DNA of 64,000 bases from Streptomyces xanthophaeus (lineage in GTDB: Bacteria; Actinomycetota; Actinomycetes; Streptomycetales; Streptomycetaceae). The position numbers and the translations under genes were made by a program. Shown here piece after piece: positions 9,076-17,203 of this stretch; positions within the stretch are counted from its first letter, which is position 1; every line of letters begins with the position of its first letter. The stretch covers positions 7,603,001 to 7,667,000 of the forward strand of contig NZ_CP076543.1 in the NCBI RefSeq assembly GCF_030440515.1, given 5' to 3'. The notes under the pieces are model-generated. The model was given only the letters and a program-made list of their open reading frames with translations, had not been told where the DNA came from and did not search any database.

Positions 9076-9993
9076 GTGTCATCGGGGCAGCAGGCACGCG
9101 CACAAGCGGCTGCGATCACACCAGGGGGTCAGTCGTCCGAAGAGGTCCGTCCTCCGGCCGACCGGCTCCTCGCGCTCTTCGACGGACGCCGCCTGTCACC
9201 GGGGCAGCGCCGCATCGCCCAGTACCTGATCGACCACCTCACCGAGGCCGCGTTCCTCTCGATCACCGAACTGGCCGAGCGGGTGGGCGTGAGCCAGCCC
9301 TCCGTGACCCGTTTCGCCGCCTCCCTCGGCTTCAGCGGCTACCCCGCCCTGCGTGACGTGCTGCAGCCGATCGCGCTCAGCGCCGTCGCCGGCGCCCCTG
9401 ACACCCGCGCGCAGATCCGCCGCAACGAGCTGCAGGAAGCCGTCGACGCCGAGATCGAGAACCTGGAGAACGTGCGCAGGCTGCTCGCCGACACCGACCA
9501 GGTGCTGGACATCGGCCGGGAGCTGGCCGCCTCGGTGCCGCTGACCATCCTCGGCCTGCGCATCTCCGTCTCGCTCGCGGAGTACTTCGCGTACGCGGCC
9601 CGGCGCATCCACCCCGACGTCCGCCTGGTGACCCGCGGCGGCAGCGTCGCCTACGACGCGCTGCTGCAGTCCAGGGCGGCCGGCGGGACCTGGGTGCTCG
9701 CCTTCGCCATGCCGCGGCACGCCAAGGAGACCCTGGCCGCCATCCGCGCCGCCCGCAGTACGGGGCTGCGTGTGGTCCTGATCACGGACCCCACCCTGGG
9801 GCCGCTGGTGGACGAGGCGGACGTGGCCCTGACGGCGGGGACCGGATCCCGGCTGGTTTTCGACTCGTACGCGGCGCCCGGAATGCTGTCCGCGGCCCTG
9901 TTGCAGGCGATGGCCGACGCGGACCCGGAGCGGACCCAGGCCCGTCTGGAGAGCTACGAGCACGTGGCCGACCAGCACGGCTTCTTCCTGTAG
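9076..9993 (+). CDS. RpiR/MurR-family regulator with SIS domain
   Basis: 305 aa. The N-terminal RpiR-type HTH (SITELAERVGVSQPSVTRFAASLGFSGYPALRD, about residues 60-95) is followed by a sugar-isomerase (SIS) domain that binds phosphosugars (residues about 140-280). Such regulators control amino-sugar, N-acetylmuramate or hexose catabolism. The GTG start is preceded by GGGAGG. A palindrome 47 bases downstream of its stop fits a family-type operator, so it may control the next gene. Confidence 0.88.
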   Translation: MSSGQQARAQAAAITPGGQSSEEVRPPADRLLALFDGRRLSPGQRRIAQYLIDHLTEAAFLSITELAERVGVSQPSVTRFAASLGFSGYPALRDVLQPIALSAVAGAPDTRAQIRRNELQEAVDAEIENLENVRRLLADTDQVLDIGRELAASVPLTILGLRISVSLAEYFAYAARRIHPDVRLVTRGGSVAYDALLQSRAAGGTWVLAFAMPRHAKETLAAIRAARSTGLRVVLITDPTLGPLVDEADVALTAGTGSRLVFDSYAAPGMLSAALLQAMADADPERTQARLESYEHVADQHGFFL

Positions 9994-10039
9994 CCCGTTC
10001 CGGCAGGGTTCACCAGGCGATATTCAGCCCTCGAGGTGC

Positions 10040-10053
10040 ATGAAATTTTTCAT
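10040..10053. promoter_or_regulatory. Candidate RpiR/MurR-type operator in AT-rich promoter region
   Basis: ATGAAATTTTTCAT has 6-bp inverted arms around TT, in a conspicuously AT-rich patch (10040-10085, including GGTATATATG). MurR and related RpiR proteins recognise GAAA-TTTC inverted repeats. It lies between the RpiR gene stop and the start at 10130, so it probably overlaps the promoter of the downstream gene. Confidence 0.5.
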
Positions 10054-10129
10054 ACCCTTGCTTACTCGACGGTATATATGTTTACTGACGACGGCGCTCC
10101 GGATCCACCAGATGCCAAGGAGGACCCCC

Positions 10130-10690
10130 ATGTCCTCCCGAACGTACTCGCGGTACGACGAACCTCCTCAGGTCGCGACCGCGTGTCGGGTCCAGGCTTT
10201 GGATCCCCGCAGAGCGCCCATGGCGGCCTCGGTCAACCCCTGGGCCGAGGCCGCCCACCAGAACGTCTCGATCAGAGTTCGACACCACTCGGAAGTGACG
10301 AGAATGCCTCAGACGGCCACGTTTACCCTCAGCCCTGACTGGCCCATGCAGGTCAAGGCACCCGGTACGCACGACTGGGAGCGCACGGCCACGCGCTGGC
10401 TGCGGGATCTGCTCCCGGCCCGCTACGGCGGCTACCTGACGCTCACCCGTCACCACGCGCTCCTGGCCCGGCACGTCCAGCTCCAGCTGCAGCACGAGAT
10501 GCGTGCGGTGCGGGCGGCCCTGCAGACCAGCCGCGCCGAGCTGCCCACCATGGGAATCGCCGAGTCGGTCATCGAGAACTCGATCAGGATGTACGCCGTC
10601 GAGCTGGAGCAGCTGGGACGGCTCGCCCGCGGCGCGCGCCTCGTCTCCGACGCGCTCCTCGTCGGCACCCCCGCCCAGCGCAGGCGCTGA
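10130..10690 (+). CDS. Hypothetical protein with helical C-terminal half
   Basis: 186 aa, family not recognised. The ATG at 10130 is chosen because AAGGAGG lies just upstream; in-frame codons before it overlap the AT-rich promoter patch. The N-terminal 90 residues look unstructured. The C-terminal half (TRWLRDLLPARYGGYLTLT onward) is rich in Leu, Ala, Gln and Arg and probably forms long helices. No signal peptide or membrane segment. It may answer to the upstream RpiR regulator through the palindrome at 10040-10053. Confidence 0.6.
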   Translation: MSSRTYSRYDEPPQVATACRVQALDPRRAPMAASVNPWAEAAHQNVSIRVRHHSEVTRMPQTATFTLSPDWPMQVKAPGTHDWERTATRWLRDLLPARYGGYLTLTRHHALLARHVQLQLQHEMRAVRAALQTSRAELPTMGIAESVIENSIRMYAVELEQLGRLARGARLVSDALLVGTPAQRRR

Positions 10691-10715
10691 ACCGCGGCGC
10701 CCACCCCCTCCAGGC

Positions 10716-10765
10716 TGTCTCTTTCAGGTCTTGCCTGACCCGCAAGATCTGAAAGAGACAACTAG
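10716..10765. mobile_element. Minimal copy of the CTAG-bounded inverted-repeat element
   Basis: An 18-bp inverted repeat with one mismatch (10716-10733 with 10743-10760; core GTCTCTTTCAG...CTGAAAGAGAC) and a 9-base loop. The right side ends in CTAG (10762-10765). The left flank reads CCAG where CTAG is expected. It shares its ends with the longer copy at 63092 (GTCTCTTTC[AG]GATCTTGCCTGACC) and looks like an internally deleted derivative. The terminal CTAG supplies the TAG stop of the leftward Fic-like gene. It may also act as a terminator for the convergent genes. Confidence 0.75.
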
Positions 10766-11136
10766 CTCGGCTGCCAGGAGCGGAGCCGGGCGGCCACGTC
10801 GAAGACGGTGGCGCGCAGCATGCGGATGTCGGTGATGAGGTCGCGCCACTGCTCGTAGGTGGCGTCCACCGCCTTGCCGGAGGCCTCGATGTACGCGACG
10901 GCGACCCCGTAGGCGAAGTACTCGTTGGAGTCGGGGAGCGGCCGGAGCAGCACGATCGCATCGAGCAGGGCGGCCGCCCGCCAGTAGGCGTCGGGGTCGT
11001 CCACTTCCAGGCTGGGCGTGTTCACCCGGTGCCGGGCCACGGCGGCGACCAGGGCGGAGTGGTCGGCCACCGCCACGTCCTTGAACAGCGCCTCCTGCCG
11101 CTCCAGCAGCCAGCGGTGATCGATGTGCAGTTCCAC
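10762..11136 (-). CDS. Fic/Doc-family toxin-like protein with degenerate motif
   Basis: 124 aa resembling actinobacterial proteins annotated as Fic-family toxin components: VELHIDHRWLLERQEALF, then SALVAAVARHRVNTPSLEVDDPDAYWRAAALLDAIV. The catalytic Fic motif (HPFxDGNGR) aligns with LRPLPDSNEYF, so the catalytic histidine and the GNGR phosphate loop are missing. No antitoxin gene is adjacent. AMP-transfer activity is therefore doubtful. The GTG at 11136 has GGAGG almost touching it, so the exact start is uncertain. Its TAG stop is the CTAG edge of the inverted-repeat element. Confidence 0.7.
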   Translation of the reverse strand: MELHIDHRWLLERQEALFKDVAVADHSALVAAVARHRVNTPSLEVDDPDAYWRAAALLDAIVLLRPLPDSNEYFAYGVAVAYIEASGKAVDATYEQWRDLITDIRMLRATVFDVAARLRSWQPS

Positions 11137-11204
11137 GCCTCCGAGTATCCCCGCCCGGGGCCCGGCCGTGGGGCTTTTCCGGTCGGGCGGGGACGCGCGC
11201 GGGA

Positions 11205-12071
11205 TTACGGCTTGGGGAGCACGCAGCCGGGGCGGTTCAGGTCGATCTTGTTTCCGGGCGCTATGCAGGGGACGACGATGTACGTCTGCTGCGCGTAGTT
11301 GATGCCCTGGCGGACCGTCACGTTGCCGTTCTGGTCGACCTCGCACGGGTTGTTGTCCGTGCAGCGTGCGCCGTCCTCGTTGCCCGTGTTGTTGACGGCG
11401 ACGACCTTGCCGGTCGCCGTGTCCACCACCGGTGACCCGGAGGTGCCGCCGATGGTGTTGCAGGCGGAGGTGTAGCGGACCGAGTCCTTCCAGGTCCAGG
11501 CGCCCTCCTTGAGGCGGTAGGCGAAGCCGTCCACGTTGCAGCTGTAGATCCGCTTCCAGTAGCCCGAGACCACCTTGATCGCCGAGCCCTGGGCCGGGCG
11601 TGCGCCGTCGAGTGTCAGCGCGGTGATGCCGTACTGGCTCTGGATCTGGGCGTAGGTCCGGGTCAGCTGGTAGATCGAGATGTCGGTGTCGGTCATCGTC
11701 GCGTACGCGACCTTGCTCGCGCGGAGCGTGCCGACCTTCGATCCGGCCGAGTTGAGCAGCGAGAACGAGCGGCTGGACGGGCGGTCCTTGATGACCTCGC
11801 CGGCCGCCGGGAAGCCCGACTCCAGGCAGTGCCCGTTGGACAGCACCAGTGCGAGGTCGTCCGGCTGGGAGCCGGGAGCGCGGACGACGGATCCGGAACA
11901 GTTGCTGAGGGCCACGGTTCCCGCGAAGTTGACCGCGACGGCGGTGGCTTCGGAGGCGGCGGGCGGCGTGGTGGTGGGCGCGGTGGGTGCGGATGGCGCG
12001 GCCACGGCGGGGGTGACCGCCGCTCCCAGCAGGAGCAGGGAGAGTAAGAGGCCGGCGAGAGGCTTGTTCAT
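11205..12071 (-). CDS. Secreted trypsin-like serine protease (S1 family)
   Basis: 288 aa. A Sec signal peptide (MNKPLAGLLLSLLLLGAAVT..AVAA) is followed by a Thr/Pro/Ala-rich linker. The catalytic triad is visible as His81 (LSNGHCLE), Asp130 (MTDTDISIY) and Ser213 (GGTSGSPVVD). Several cysteine pairs suit an extracellular enzyme. The start is the ATG at 12071 with an AGGGGAA site. The 12072-12300 region before the next gene holds only its promoter and that of the divergent neighbour. Confidence 0.9.
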   Translation of the reverse strand: MNKPLAGLLLSLLLLGAAVTPAVAAPSAPTAPTTTPPAASEATAVAVNFAGTVALSNCSGSVVRAPGSQPDDLALVLSNGHCLESGFPAAGEVIKDRPSSRSFSLLNSAGSKVGTLRASKVAYATMTDTDISIYQLTRTYAQIQSQYGITALTLDGARPAQGSAIKVVSGYWKRIYSCNVDGFAYRLKEGAWTWKDSVRYTSACNTIGGTSGSPVVDTATGKVVAVNNTGNEDGARCTDNNPCEVDQNGNVTVRQGINYAQQTYIVVPCIAPGNKIDLNRPGCVLPKP

Positions 12072-12300
12072 GTGGGGGTTCCCCTCTGATGACAATGCGA
12101 CCGAAGATCCTCCGGTTGTCATGTGCATTGTTGGGACCTCGGCGGCAAGTCGCAAGACCGCGTGGCGAGTTGACGCGGGTGCCGGGGGAGGGGCCCAGGA
12201 CGGCGCGGAGTGCACCGATAACGGTCCGCGCACGGGTGTTCCGCACCGGTGGCTTTGCCTCCTACGGTCGGTGCAGCACAGTTCCGGACCAGGAGGCAAT

Positions 12301-12807
12301 GTGAAGCGCGAGATCGACATCGACCAGCTGGTGACGGCGATGAAGGCGGTCGACGAGGCGGGGCGGCTCTTCGAGGAGGCGCGCGCCGTGTACGAGGCGC
12401 GCGGCCTCAAGAGGATCAGCGACGACTTCAAAGTGGCGGGCGGCTCGGTCCAGACGCTGCAGGGCGCCGAGGAGATGGCCCTCGGGGCCCGCAAGTACCT
12501 CGCCGAACTCGCGCTGATCGCCGGCTACGCGGCCGCCGGCCTCGAAGCGCGTGCGGGAGAGAGACCGGAGACCGCCCGGGCCGGCTTCCCCGGCATCTCG
12601 GGCGGCGGCGCCCGCATGGGCCGCCCGCTGCTCGATCCGACCCTGGAGGGACTGCGGCTGCTGCTGGCCGTCGACTTCTTCGAGCCCGCCTTCAAGACCG
12701 CGATCGAGGAAGTCGTACAGGCCGAGAAGGCCACCTACCCCGACCCCTCCACGTTCCGCATCCCCACGCGCGCCGGCCGTGCCGCCGCGTCCGGCCGCAC
12801 TCCCTGA
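12301..12807 (+). CDS. Hypothetical protein, mainly helical
   Basis: 168 aa, family not recognised. The GTG at 12301 follows AGGAGG by 4 bases; the overlapping ATG one frame off runs straight into TGA. The N-terminal 80 residues (VKREIDIDQLVTAMKAVDEAGRLFEEARAVYE) look amphipathic-helical, and the C-terminal part holds LLDPTLEGLRLLLAVDFFEPAF. No signal peptide or membrane span. Strong GC third-position bias supports coding. Confidence 0.65.
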   Translation: MKREIDIDQLVTAMKAVDEAGRLFEEARAVYEARGLKRISDDFKVAGGSVQTLQGAEEMALGARKYLAELALIAGYAAAGLEARAGERPETARAGFPGISGGGARMGRPLLDPTLEGLRLLLAVDFFEPAFKTAIEEVVQAEKATYPDPSTFRIPTRAGRAAASGRTP

Positions 12808-12843
12808 GGTGCCGGGCCGGGCCGGCGGGGCGAGGCTGGGGGT

Positions 12844-13092
12844 ATGCACCATGCACCCGTCGTCGTGCACCGGATCTTCCCGTCGGGGGGCCGGCAGGTG
12901 ACCCTGCGGACCTCGAACGGGGAGGAGTCCCTGGGCCTCGCCCGCTCGGACGAGGACGTCATCGAGTTCCTGCGCCGGGCCGGCATGCCGGACCCCGACG
13001 ACGTGGTCCTCGGCGGCGCCGAGCTGCTGGACTGGGAGTGGGACACCCCCCACGTGTACGAGGCCGACCCGCCGACCGACGACCTCCCCTGA
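12844..13092 (+). CDS. Small acidic hypothetical protein
   Basis: 82 aa, VVVHRIFPSGGRQVTLRTSN then EDVIEFLRRAGMPDPDDVVL and a very acidic tail ending EADPPTDDLP. It starts 36 bases after the preceding gene with GAGGCTGGGGG upstream. Codon bias supports coding. Family and function not recognised. Confidence 0.6.
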   Translation: MHHAPVVVHRIFPSGGRQVTLRTSNGEESLGLARSDEDVIEFLRRAGMPDPDDVVLGGAELLDWEWDTPHVYEADPPTDDLP

Positions 13093-13226
13093 AGGTCGTC
13101 GCAGGCCGGAGCTGTGTCCGACCTGCGGTGCCGCCCTGCCCGTCGCGAGGTGGCGCGCAGTGGCCGCGTCCCGGCCCGGTCCCACCCGGACCCATCGCCA
13201 TGAACACGACGATGTTGGATAGCGGC

Positions 13227-13553
13227 ATGGCGAGACGCAAGAAGGAGAAGAAGGAGCGGGCCGCCTTCGGCATTCCGAAGGGGATCGTCCTGCTGGCCAC
13301 GCCGGAGGGCTGGCGCATCAGCGTCCTCACCGTGGACCCCGGAATGGTCTGCGGGCGCCTGGACGTGCCGGTCGGCACCGGCCCACAGGACGCGCGGGAC
13401 GCGGCGGCGGTGATGGTGACGGAACTCGCGCGCGACTTCCATGACACCGACGTCGAGGTGAGCTGGGATCCGCCCCAGGAGCCCTGGTCATGGACCGCCC
13501 GAGTCGCCCTGGCCGCCGGGAACGAACCTGCTTCGCCGGGGTCCGGGGGTTGA
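13227..13553 (+). CDS. Hypothetical protein with lysine-rich N-terminus
   Basis: 108 aa from the ATG at 13227 (MARRKKEKKERAAFGIPKG); an in-frame ATG at 13200 would add nine residues, and neither has a good ribosome-binding site. The body (GIVLLATPEGWRISVLTVDPGMVCGRLD) looks like a small beta-rich domain. Codon bias supports coding. Family not recognised. Confidence 0.55.
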   Translation: MARRKKEKKERAAFGIPKGIVLLATPEGWRISVLTVDPGMVCGRLDVPVGTGPQDARDAAAVMVTELARDFHDTDVEVSWDPPQEPWSWTARVALAAGNEPASPGSGG

Positions 13554-13580
13554 TCCCCGGTGTCGGTGGGGGGTGACAGC

Positions 13581-14237
13581 ATGCGCTGCATGACCTCAGC
13601 AACCGCGGCCGACTACGGCTGGATACGTTTCTCCTCCCTGTTCGCGTACGGGCTGGAGGGCGGATACACACTGACGCTGGTGCGGGGACTGTCGCCCGCG
13701 GAGCTGCTCGCAGTGGCGGGAGCCGAGTCACGCGAGACGTGTGACGGGTTCGACGAACTGATCCATGAGCACACGGAGATCCTGTCCGGATACGAGGACT
13801 GGCCCGAGTCCTTTCTCGCGGGAGCGTTCACGGTGCCCGGCGAGGGAGGGGACTGGACCCTCGTTCTGGAGTTCGGCGGCGACCTGGGAACACGGCCGGC
13901 CCTCATGGAAGCCCTCTCCGCCGGGACGCGGGCCGTCTCTCATTCGAGCAACGGGGGGAAGCCCATGGACTTCTTCCACTGGTACGAGGACGGGGAACTG
14001 CGGACCACCTTCGAGTGGCCGGCGGACCGGACCGGCAGTACCCCCGATGCGCTGAACGCCCTGATGAGGGAGGTCGGGCTCAACCCGACGGGTGACGAAG
14101 ACCCCGACGTCGACACGAAGGCAGCGGTACTCGCGCTGACCGAGCGCCTCACCGGCGTACGGGTGACCGAGAAGCTACTGGCGGGTGCCGAGTACCTGAC
14201 GGGCGAGGTACCGGAGGAACCCGCCGAGGAGTGGTAG
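13581..14237 (+). CDS. DUF6461 family protein
   Basis: 218 aa. YGWIRFSSLFAYGLEGGYTLTLVRGLSPAELLAVAGA near the N-terminus and FEWPADRTGSTPDALNALMREVGL in the C-terminal half match the DUF6461 pattern common in Streptomyces, often in polymorphic-toxin immunity-like settings. A GGGGGTGA site precedes the ATG at 13581; an ATG at 13590 is an alternative. Function unknown. It converges on a membrane-protein gene with a hairpin between. Confidence 0.65.
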   Translation: MRCMTSATAADYGWIRFSSLFAYGLEGGYTLTLVRGLSPAELLAVAGAESRETCDGFDELIHEHTEILSGYEDWPESFLAGAFTVPGEGGDWTLVLEFGGDLGTRPALMEALSAGTRAVSHSSNGGKPMDFFHWYEDGELRTTFEWPADRTGSTPDALNALMREVGLNPTGDEDPDVDTKAAVLALTERLTGVRVTEKLLAGAEYLTGEVPEEPAEEW

Positions 14238-14278
14238 GGCGGCACCGTAGGCATCGCGGACGCCCACAGCGGGCCGGT

Positions 14279-14305
14279 GGCCGGCCGGAATGGATCCGGC
14301 CGGCC
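14279..14305. terminator. Bidirectional terminator between convergent genes
   Basis: GGCCGGCCGG (14279-14288) pairs perfectly with CCGGCCGGCC (14296-14305) around a 7-base loop, midway between the DUF6461 stop and the leftward membrane-protein stop. Confidence 0.7.
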
Positions 14306-14313
14306 GGGGACGG

Positions 14314-15345
14314 TCATTCCACGTCGGCATCCGTCCGGCCGGCGGGACGCGTCCGGAGCCAGTACGAGCGCGCCGCGACGGTCAGGGCGATGCCGTACAC
14401 CGCGAAGGCGGCCATCCCGATCCAGCCGACCAGCAGCGCGTCGCCCGGGGAGTGGAAGTCGCCGCGCCGGATCGTCACCACCCCGGCCGTGGCCAGGACC
14501 AGGTAGCCGACTCCCAGAACGCCGTACGGGGCGAGCGTGGCAGCACCGAGCAGGGCCGGGGTGAGCGGGAGCCAGCGCGGCACCCGCCGGCCGCGCAGGA
14601 ACAGCGTCCAGCGCGGGAAGACCTGCCCCCACGGGCGGACCAGGCCCCACAGCAGGAAAACGCCGAGCGCGGCCAGCAGCGCGGTGGGGTCCAGACCCCA
14701 GGACTCCAGCGTGAGGAACATCCCCGAGGCGCCGTTCCGCTCCGAGACCGCGAGCATCTCCTCACCGGTGATCCCCGCGAACGTCCCACCGGACGCCCAG
14801 ACCAGCTTCATCGCCGTGTACGGGACGAACGCCAGCGTCCCTGCCCAGGCGGCGAGCCGGACGCGCTGCGGTGCGGCGGACGGCGCTCGCACGGCAGTAC
14901 CGGCGGGCAGGCGGTCGGACCGGGCCGTCGCCGCGAGCAGGACCGCCCCGACCGCCGCGAGAGCCTTGTTCGCCGCGGAGGCCCAGCTGTCCACCCCCTG
15001 ACCGAGCATCAGGGTGATCACATCCATCAGCAGGCTGAACGCGGTGATCCCTGCCAGCCCGCACAGCACCTGGAGCAGCACCCGCAACGGTGGCAGCAGC
15101 CCGTACCGCACCACTGCTGCGCCGGCCGACGTCCCCAGCGCACCCAGCGCCACGACCGCCCAGCCCGGCCCGGGGGTCCCTGAGCCACCGCCGTGGTAGG
15201 TCAAGGGGGTCCCGCTCAGCGCGCAGGCCAGGCCGAAGCCGGCGTACAGCACCCCCCACAGCAGCGTCGCCCGGGCCACCCAGCGCGGCCATGGCTGCCA
15301 CCAGGCGCTCCGGAGCGCCTTCATCGTCCGTTCGACACCGGTCAT
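14314..15345 (-). CDS. Integral membrane protein, unknown function
   Basis: 343 aa with about seven to nine hydrophobic segments, for example ATLLWGVLYAGFGLACALSG near the start and WLPLTPALLGAATLAPYGVL near the end. The family resembles DUF3995-like membrane proteins but the match is weak. The ATG at 15345 is used; an alternative in-frame ATG is at 15324. No catalytic motif. The 15346-15581 gap upstream shows no gene. Confidence 0.7.
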   Translation of the reverse strand: MTGVERTMKALRSAWWQPWPRWVARATLLWGVLYAGFGLACALSGTPLTYHGGGSGTPGPGWAVVALGALGTSAGAAVVRYGLLPPLRVLLQVLCGLAGITAFSLLMDVITLMLGQGVDSWASAANKALAAVGAVLLAATARSDRLPAGTAVRAPSAAPQRVRLAAWAGTLAFVPYTAMKLVWASGGTFAGITGEEMLAVSERNGASGMFLTLESWGLDPTALLAALGVFLLWGLVRPWGQVFPRWTLFLRGRRVPRWLPLTPALLGAATLAPYGVLGVGYLVLATAGVVTIRRGDFHSPGDALLVGWIGMAAFAVYGIALTVAARSYWLRTRPAGRTDADVE

Positions 15346-15581
15346 GTTCCGAACGTCGCACCGGCCCGGGCGGGGTGACGTCGGCCGCCGGAACGATCTG
15401 CCTCCCCCGGCCGGGGGAGCGACCTCCCGCCGCAAGAAGCATCACGGCGTCGGCAGACCTGTGCCTCGCACTCGACCGCCTTCGCCCCCCGAAAGACGGA
15501 GCGGGCCGGTTGTCGTCAACCCGGCACCCTGACCAGGGAGTCTCCGGACCGCTTACTTAGTGCAGGCAAGGGCTGGCAGGG

Positions 15582-16091
15582 TCAGGATTGCGTGGTCCGG
15601 AACGTGAGATACCGGCTGATGGCTTCGTGAGTGTCCGGGGTGAAGCACCACTCCAGCAGGGCCGACCGCAGCTCCAGCTCGGTCAGCCAGCTGTGCCAGG
15701 CGACCTCATCGGGATCGGGGACCACGGCATCCGCATCCGGCACTACGACTTCGTGCACGCCGAGCCAGTGAGGGCTCGAACCGCTGCGGTTGAGGAACGT
15801 GAACAGCAGGCGCGGCAGCACACGAATACCCAGCTCTTCGGTCAACTCCCTCGCGGCGGCCTGTTCATAGGACTCGCCGACATCGGCGGCGCCACCGACC
15901 TCGACCTCGAAGAGCCCAGGGAAGCGCGATACGTGCTCCGACCGCCGGTGGACGAGGATCCGTCCACGCCCATCACGGCACACCGTCACGGCGACCCGGT
16001 GCAGCCAACCCTCCCGGACGGCCTGCCGGCGAGTGACCACCACCCCCAGCACACGATCTTGATCGTCGACACGCTCCACCAGTTCGTCCAC
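15582..16091 (-). CDS. Nudix hydrolase
   Basis: 169 aa with a complete Nudix box, GAADVGESYEQAAARELTEE followed by LGI (G-x5-E-x7-REL-x-EE-x-G-I), which binds Mg2+ and hydrolyses nucleoside-diphosphate-linked substrates. The N-terminus (DELVERVDDQDRVLGVVTRRQAVREGWLHR) resembles the IPP-isomerase-like Nudix subgroup. GTG at 16091 chosen for an upstream AGGG; GTG at 16115 is possible. Substrate not predictable. Confidence 0.82.
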   Translation of the reverse strand: MDELVERVDDQDRVLGVVVTRRQAVREGWLHRVAVTVCRDGRGRILVHRRSEHVSRFPGLFEVEVGGAADVGESYEQAAARELTEELGIRVLPRLLFTFLNRSGSSPHWLGVHEVVVPDADAVVPDPDEVAWHSWLTELELRSALLEWCFTPDTHEAISRYLTFRTTQS

Positions 16092-16236
16092 GACGCACAC
16101 CCTGGCAGAGCCCACCGACAACGCCGCTTCCCGGCGCCCGCGGAAGGCATCCCGCGAGCACCTGCAACAGAAGGTCGGACGAGGATGACGACATGCATGG
16201 GGCTCCCCCCCGCAAAGCCCCCCGCACGACGCACCG

Positions 16237-17139
16237 TCAGCTGTGGTGCGCCGCCTCCAGGACGGCCAGATCCTCCTCCGACAGGCGCAGGGACCCGGCG
16301 GCCACGTTCGCGTCCAGGTGGTCCGGGTCGCCCGTGCCGGGAATGGCCAGTACGTGCGGTCCCCGCCGGAGCGTCCACGCCAGCCGTACCTGCGCCGGGC
16401 TCGCGCCGTGCGCCCGGGCGACGGCACGCACCTCCTCGCGCTCGGCTCCGCTCGCGCCCGCCTGCCGGCCGGTCCCCGCGATGGAGTAGAAGGGGACGAA
16501 CGCGATGCCCTGCTCACCGCAGGTGCGCACGAACCCGTCGTGGTCGGGCCGCACCCCGATCCCGTACATGTTCTGCACGCAGACCACCGGCGCGATGGCC
16601 CGGGCCTCGGCGAGGTGCTCGGGGGTGACGTTGGAGATGCCGAGGTGGCGGATGAGGCCCGCGTCGCGGAGCTCGGCCAGCGCGCCGAAGCGCTCGGCGA
16701 TGGAATCGGTCCCGACGATGCGCAGGTTCACCACGTCGAGGTGGTCGCGGCCGAGCTGGCGCAGGTTCTCCTCGACCTGGCCGCGCAGCAGAGCCGGGGT
16801 GGCGTGTTCGCGCCAGGCGCCGGACGGGTCCCGGCCCGGCCCGACCTTGGTGGTGATCACGAGGTCCTCCGGGTAGGGGGCCAGCGCCGTGTTGATCAGC
16901 TCGTTGGCGGAGCGCAGCGGCGAGAAGTAGAACGCGGCCGTGTCGATGTGGTTCACCCCGAGCTCGACCGCCCGGCGCAGCACGCCGATCGCCTGGCCGC
17001 GGTCCCGGGGCACGGCGTCGTCCGCGAACGCCTCGCCGGTCTGCGTCAGGCGCATCGCGCCGAAGCCGATCCGGTTGATCTTCAGGTCGCCGAGGTTCCA
17101 GGTGCCCGCGGCGTCCGCCGTCATCGTCTGTGAGGTCAT
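16237..17139 (-). CDS. Aldo/keto reductase
   Basis: 300 aa TIM-barrel NADP(H) oxidoreductase. Motifs: GFGAMRLTQTG, GVNHIDTAAFYFSPLRSANE (catalytic Asp and Tyr), VITTKVG (catalytic Lys), DVVNLRIVG where the usual catalytic His is absent, and PGTGDPDHLDAN in the cofactor region. It is divergent from the ArsR/SRPBCC pair. Substrate unknown. Confidence 0.88.
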   Translation of the reverse strand: MTSQTMTADAAGTWNLGDLKINRIGFGAMRLTQTGEAFADDAVPRDRGQAIGVLRRAVELGVNHIDTAAFYFSPLRSANELINTALAPYPEDLVITTKVGPGRDPSGAWREHATPALLRGQVEENLRQLGRDHLDVVNLRIVGTDSIAERFGALAELRDAGLIRHLGISNVTPEHLAEARAIAPVVCVQNMYGIGVRPDHDGFVRTCGEQGIAFVPFYSIAGTGRQAGASGAEREEVRAVARAHGASPAQVRLAWTLRRGPHVLAIPGTGDPDHLDANVAAGSLRLSEEDLAVLEAAHHS

Positions 17140-17203
17140 GCCCGGATGATCGCCACCCGGTAGGCTGCCAGGCCATTGATTAAGGCATGACTGAATCCCT
17201 GGA

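Noticed and set aside
10040..10129. Upstream in-frame start of the gene at 10130
   Set aside because: Overlaps the AT-rich promoter/operator patch; AAGGAGG before 10130 is decisive.
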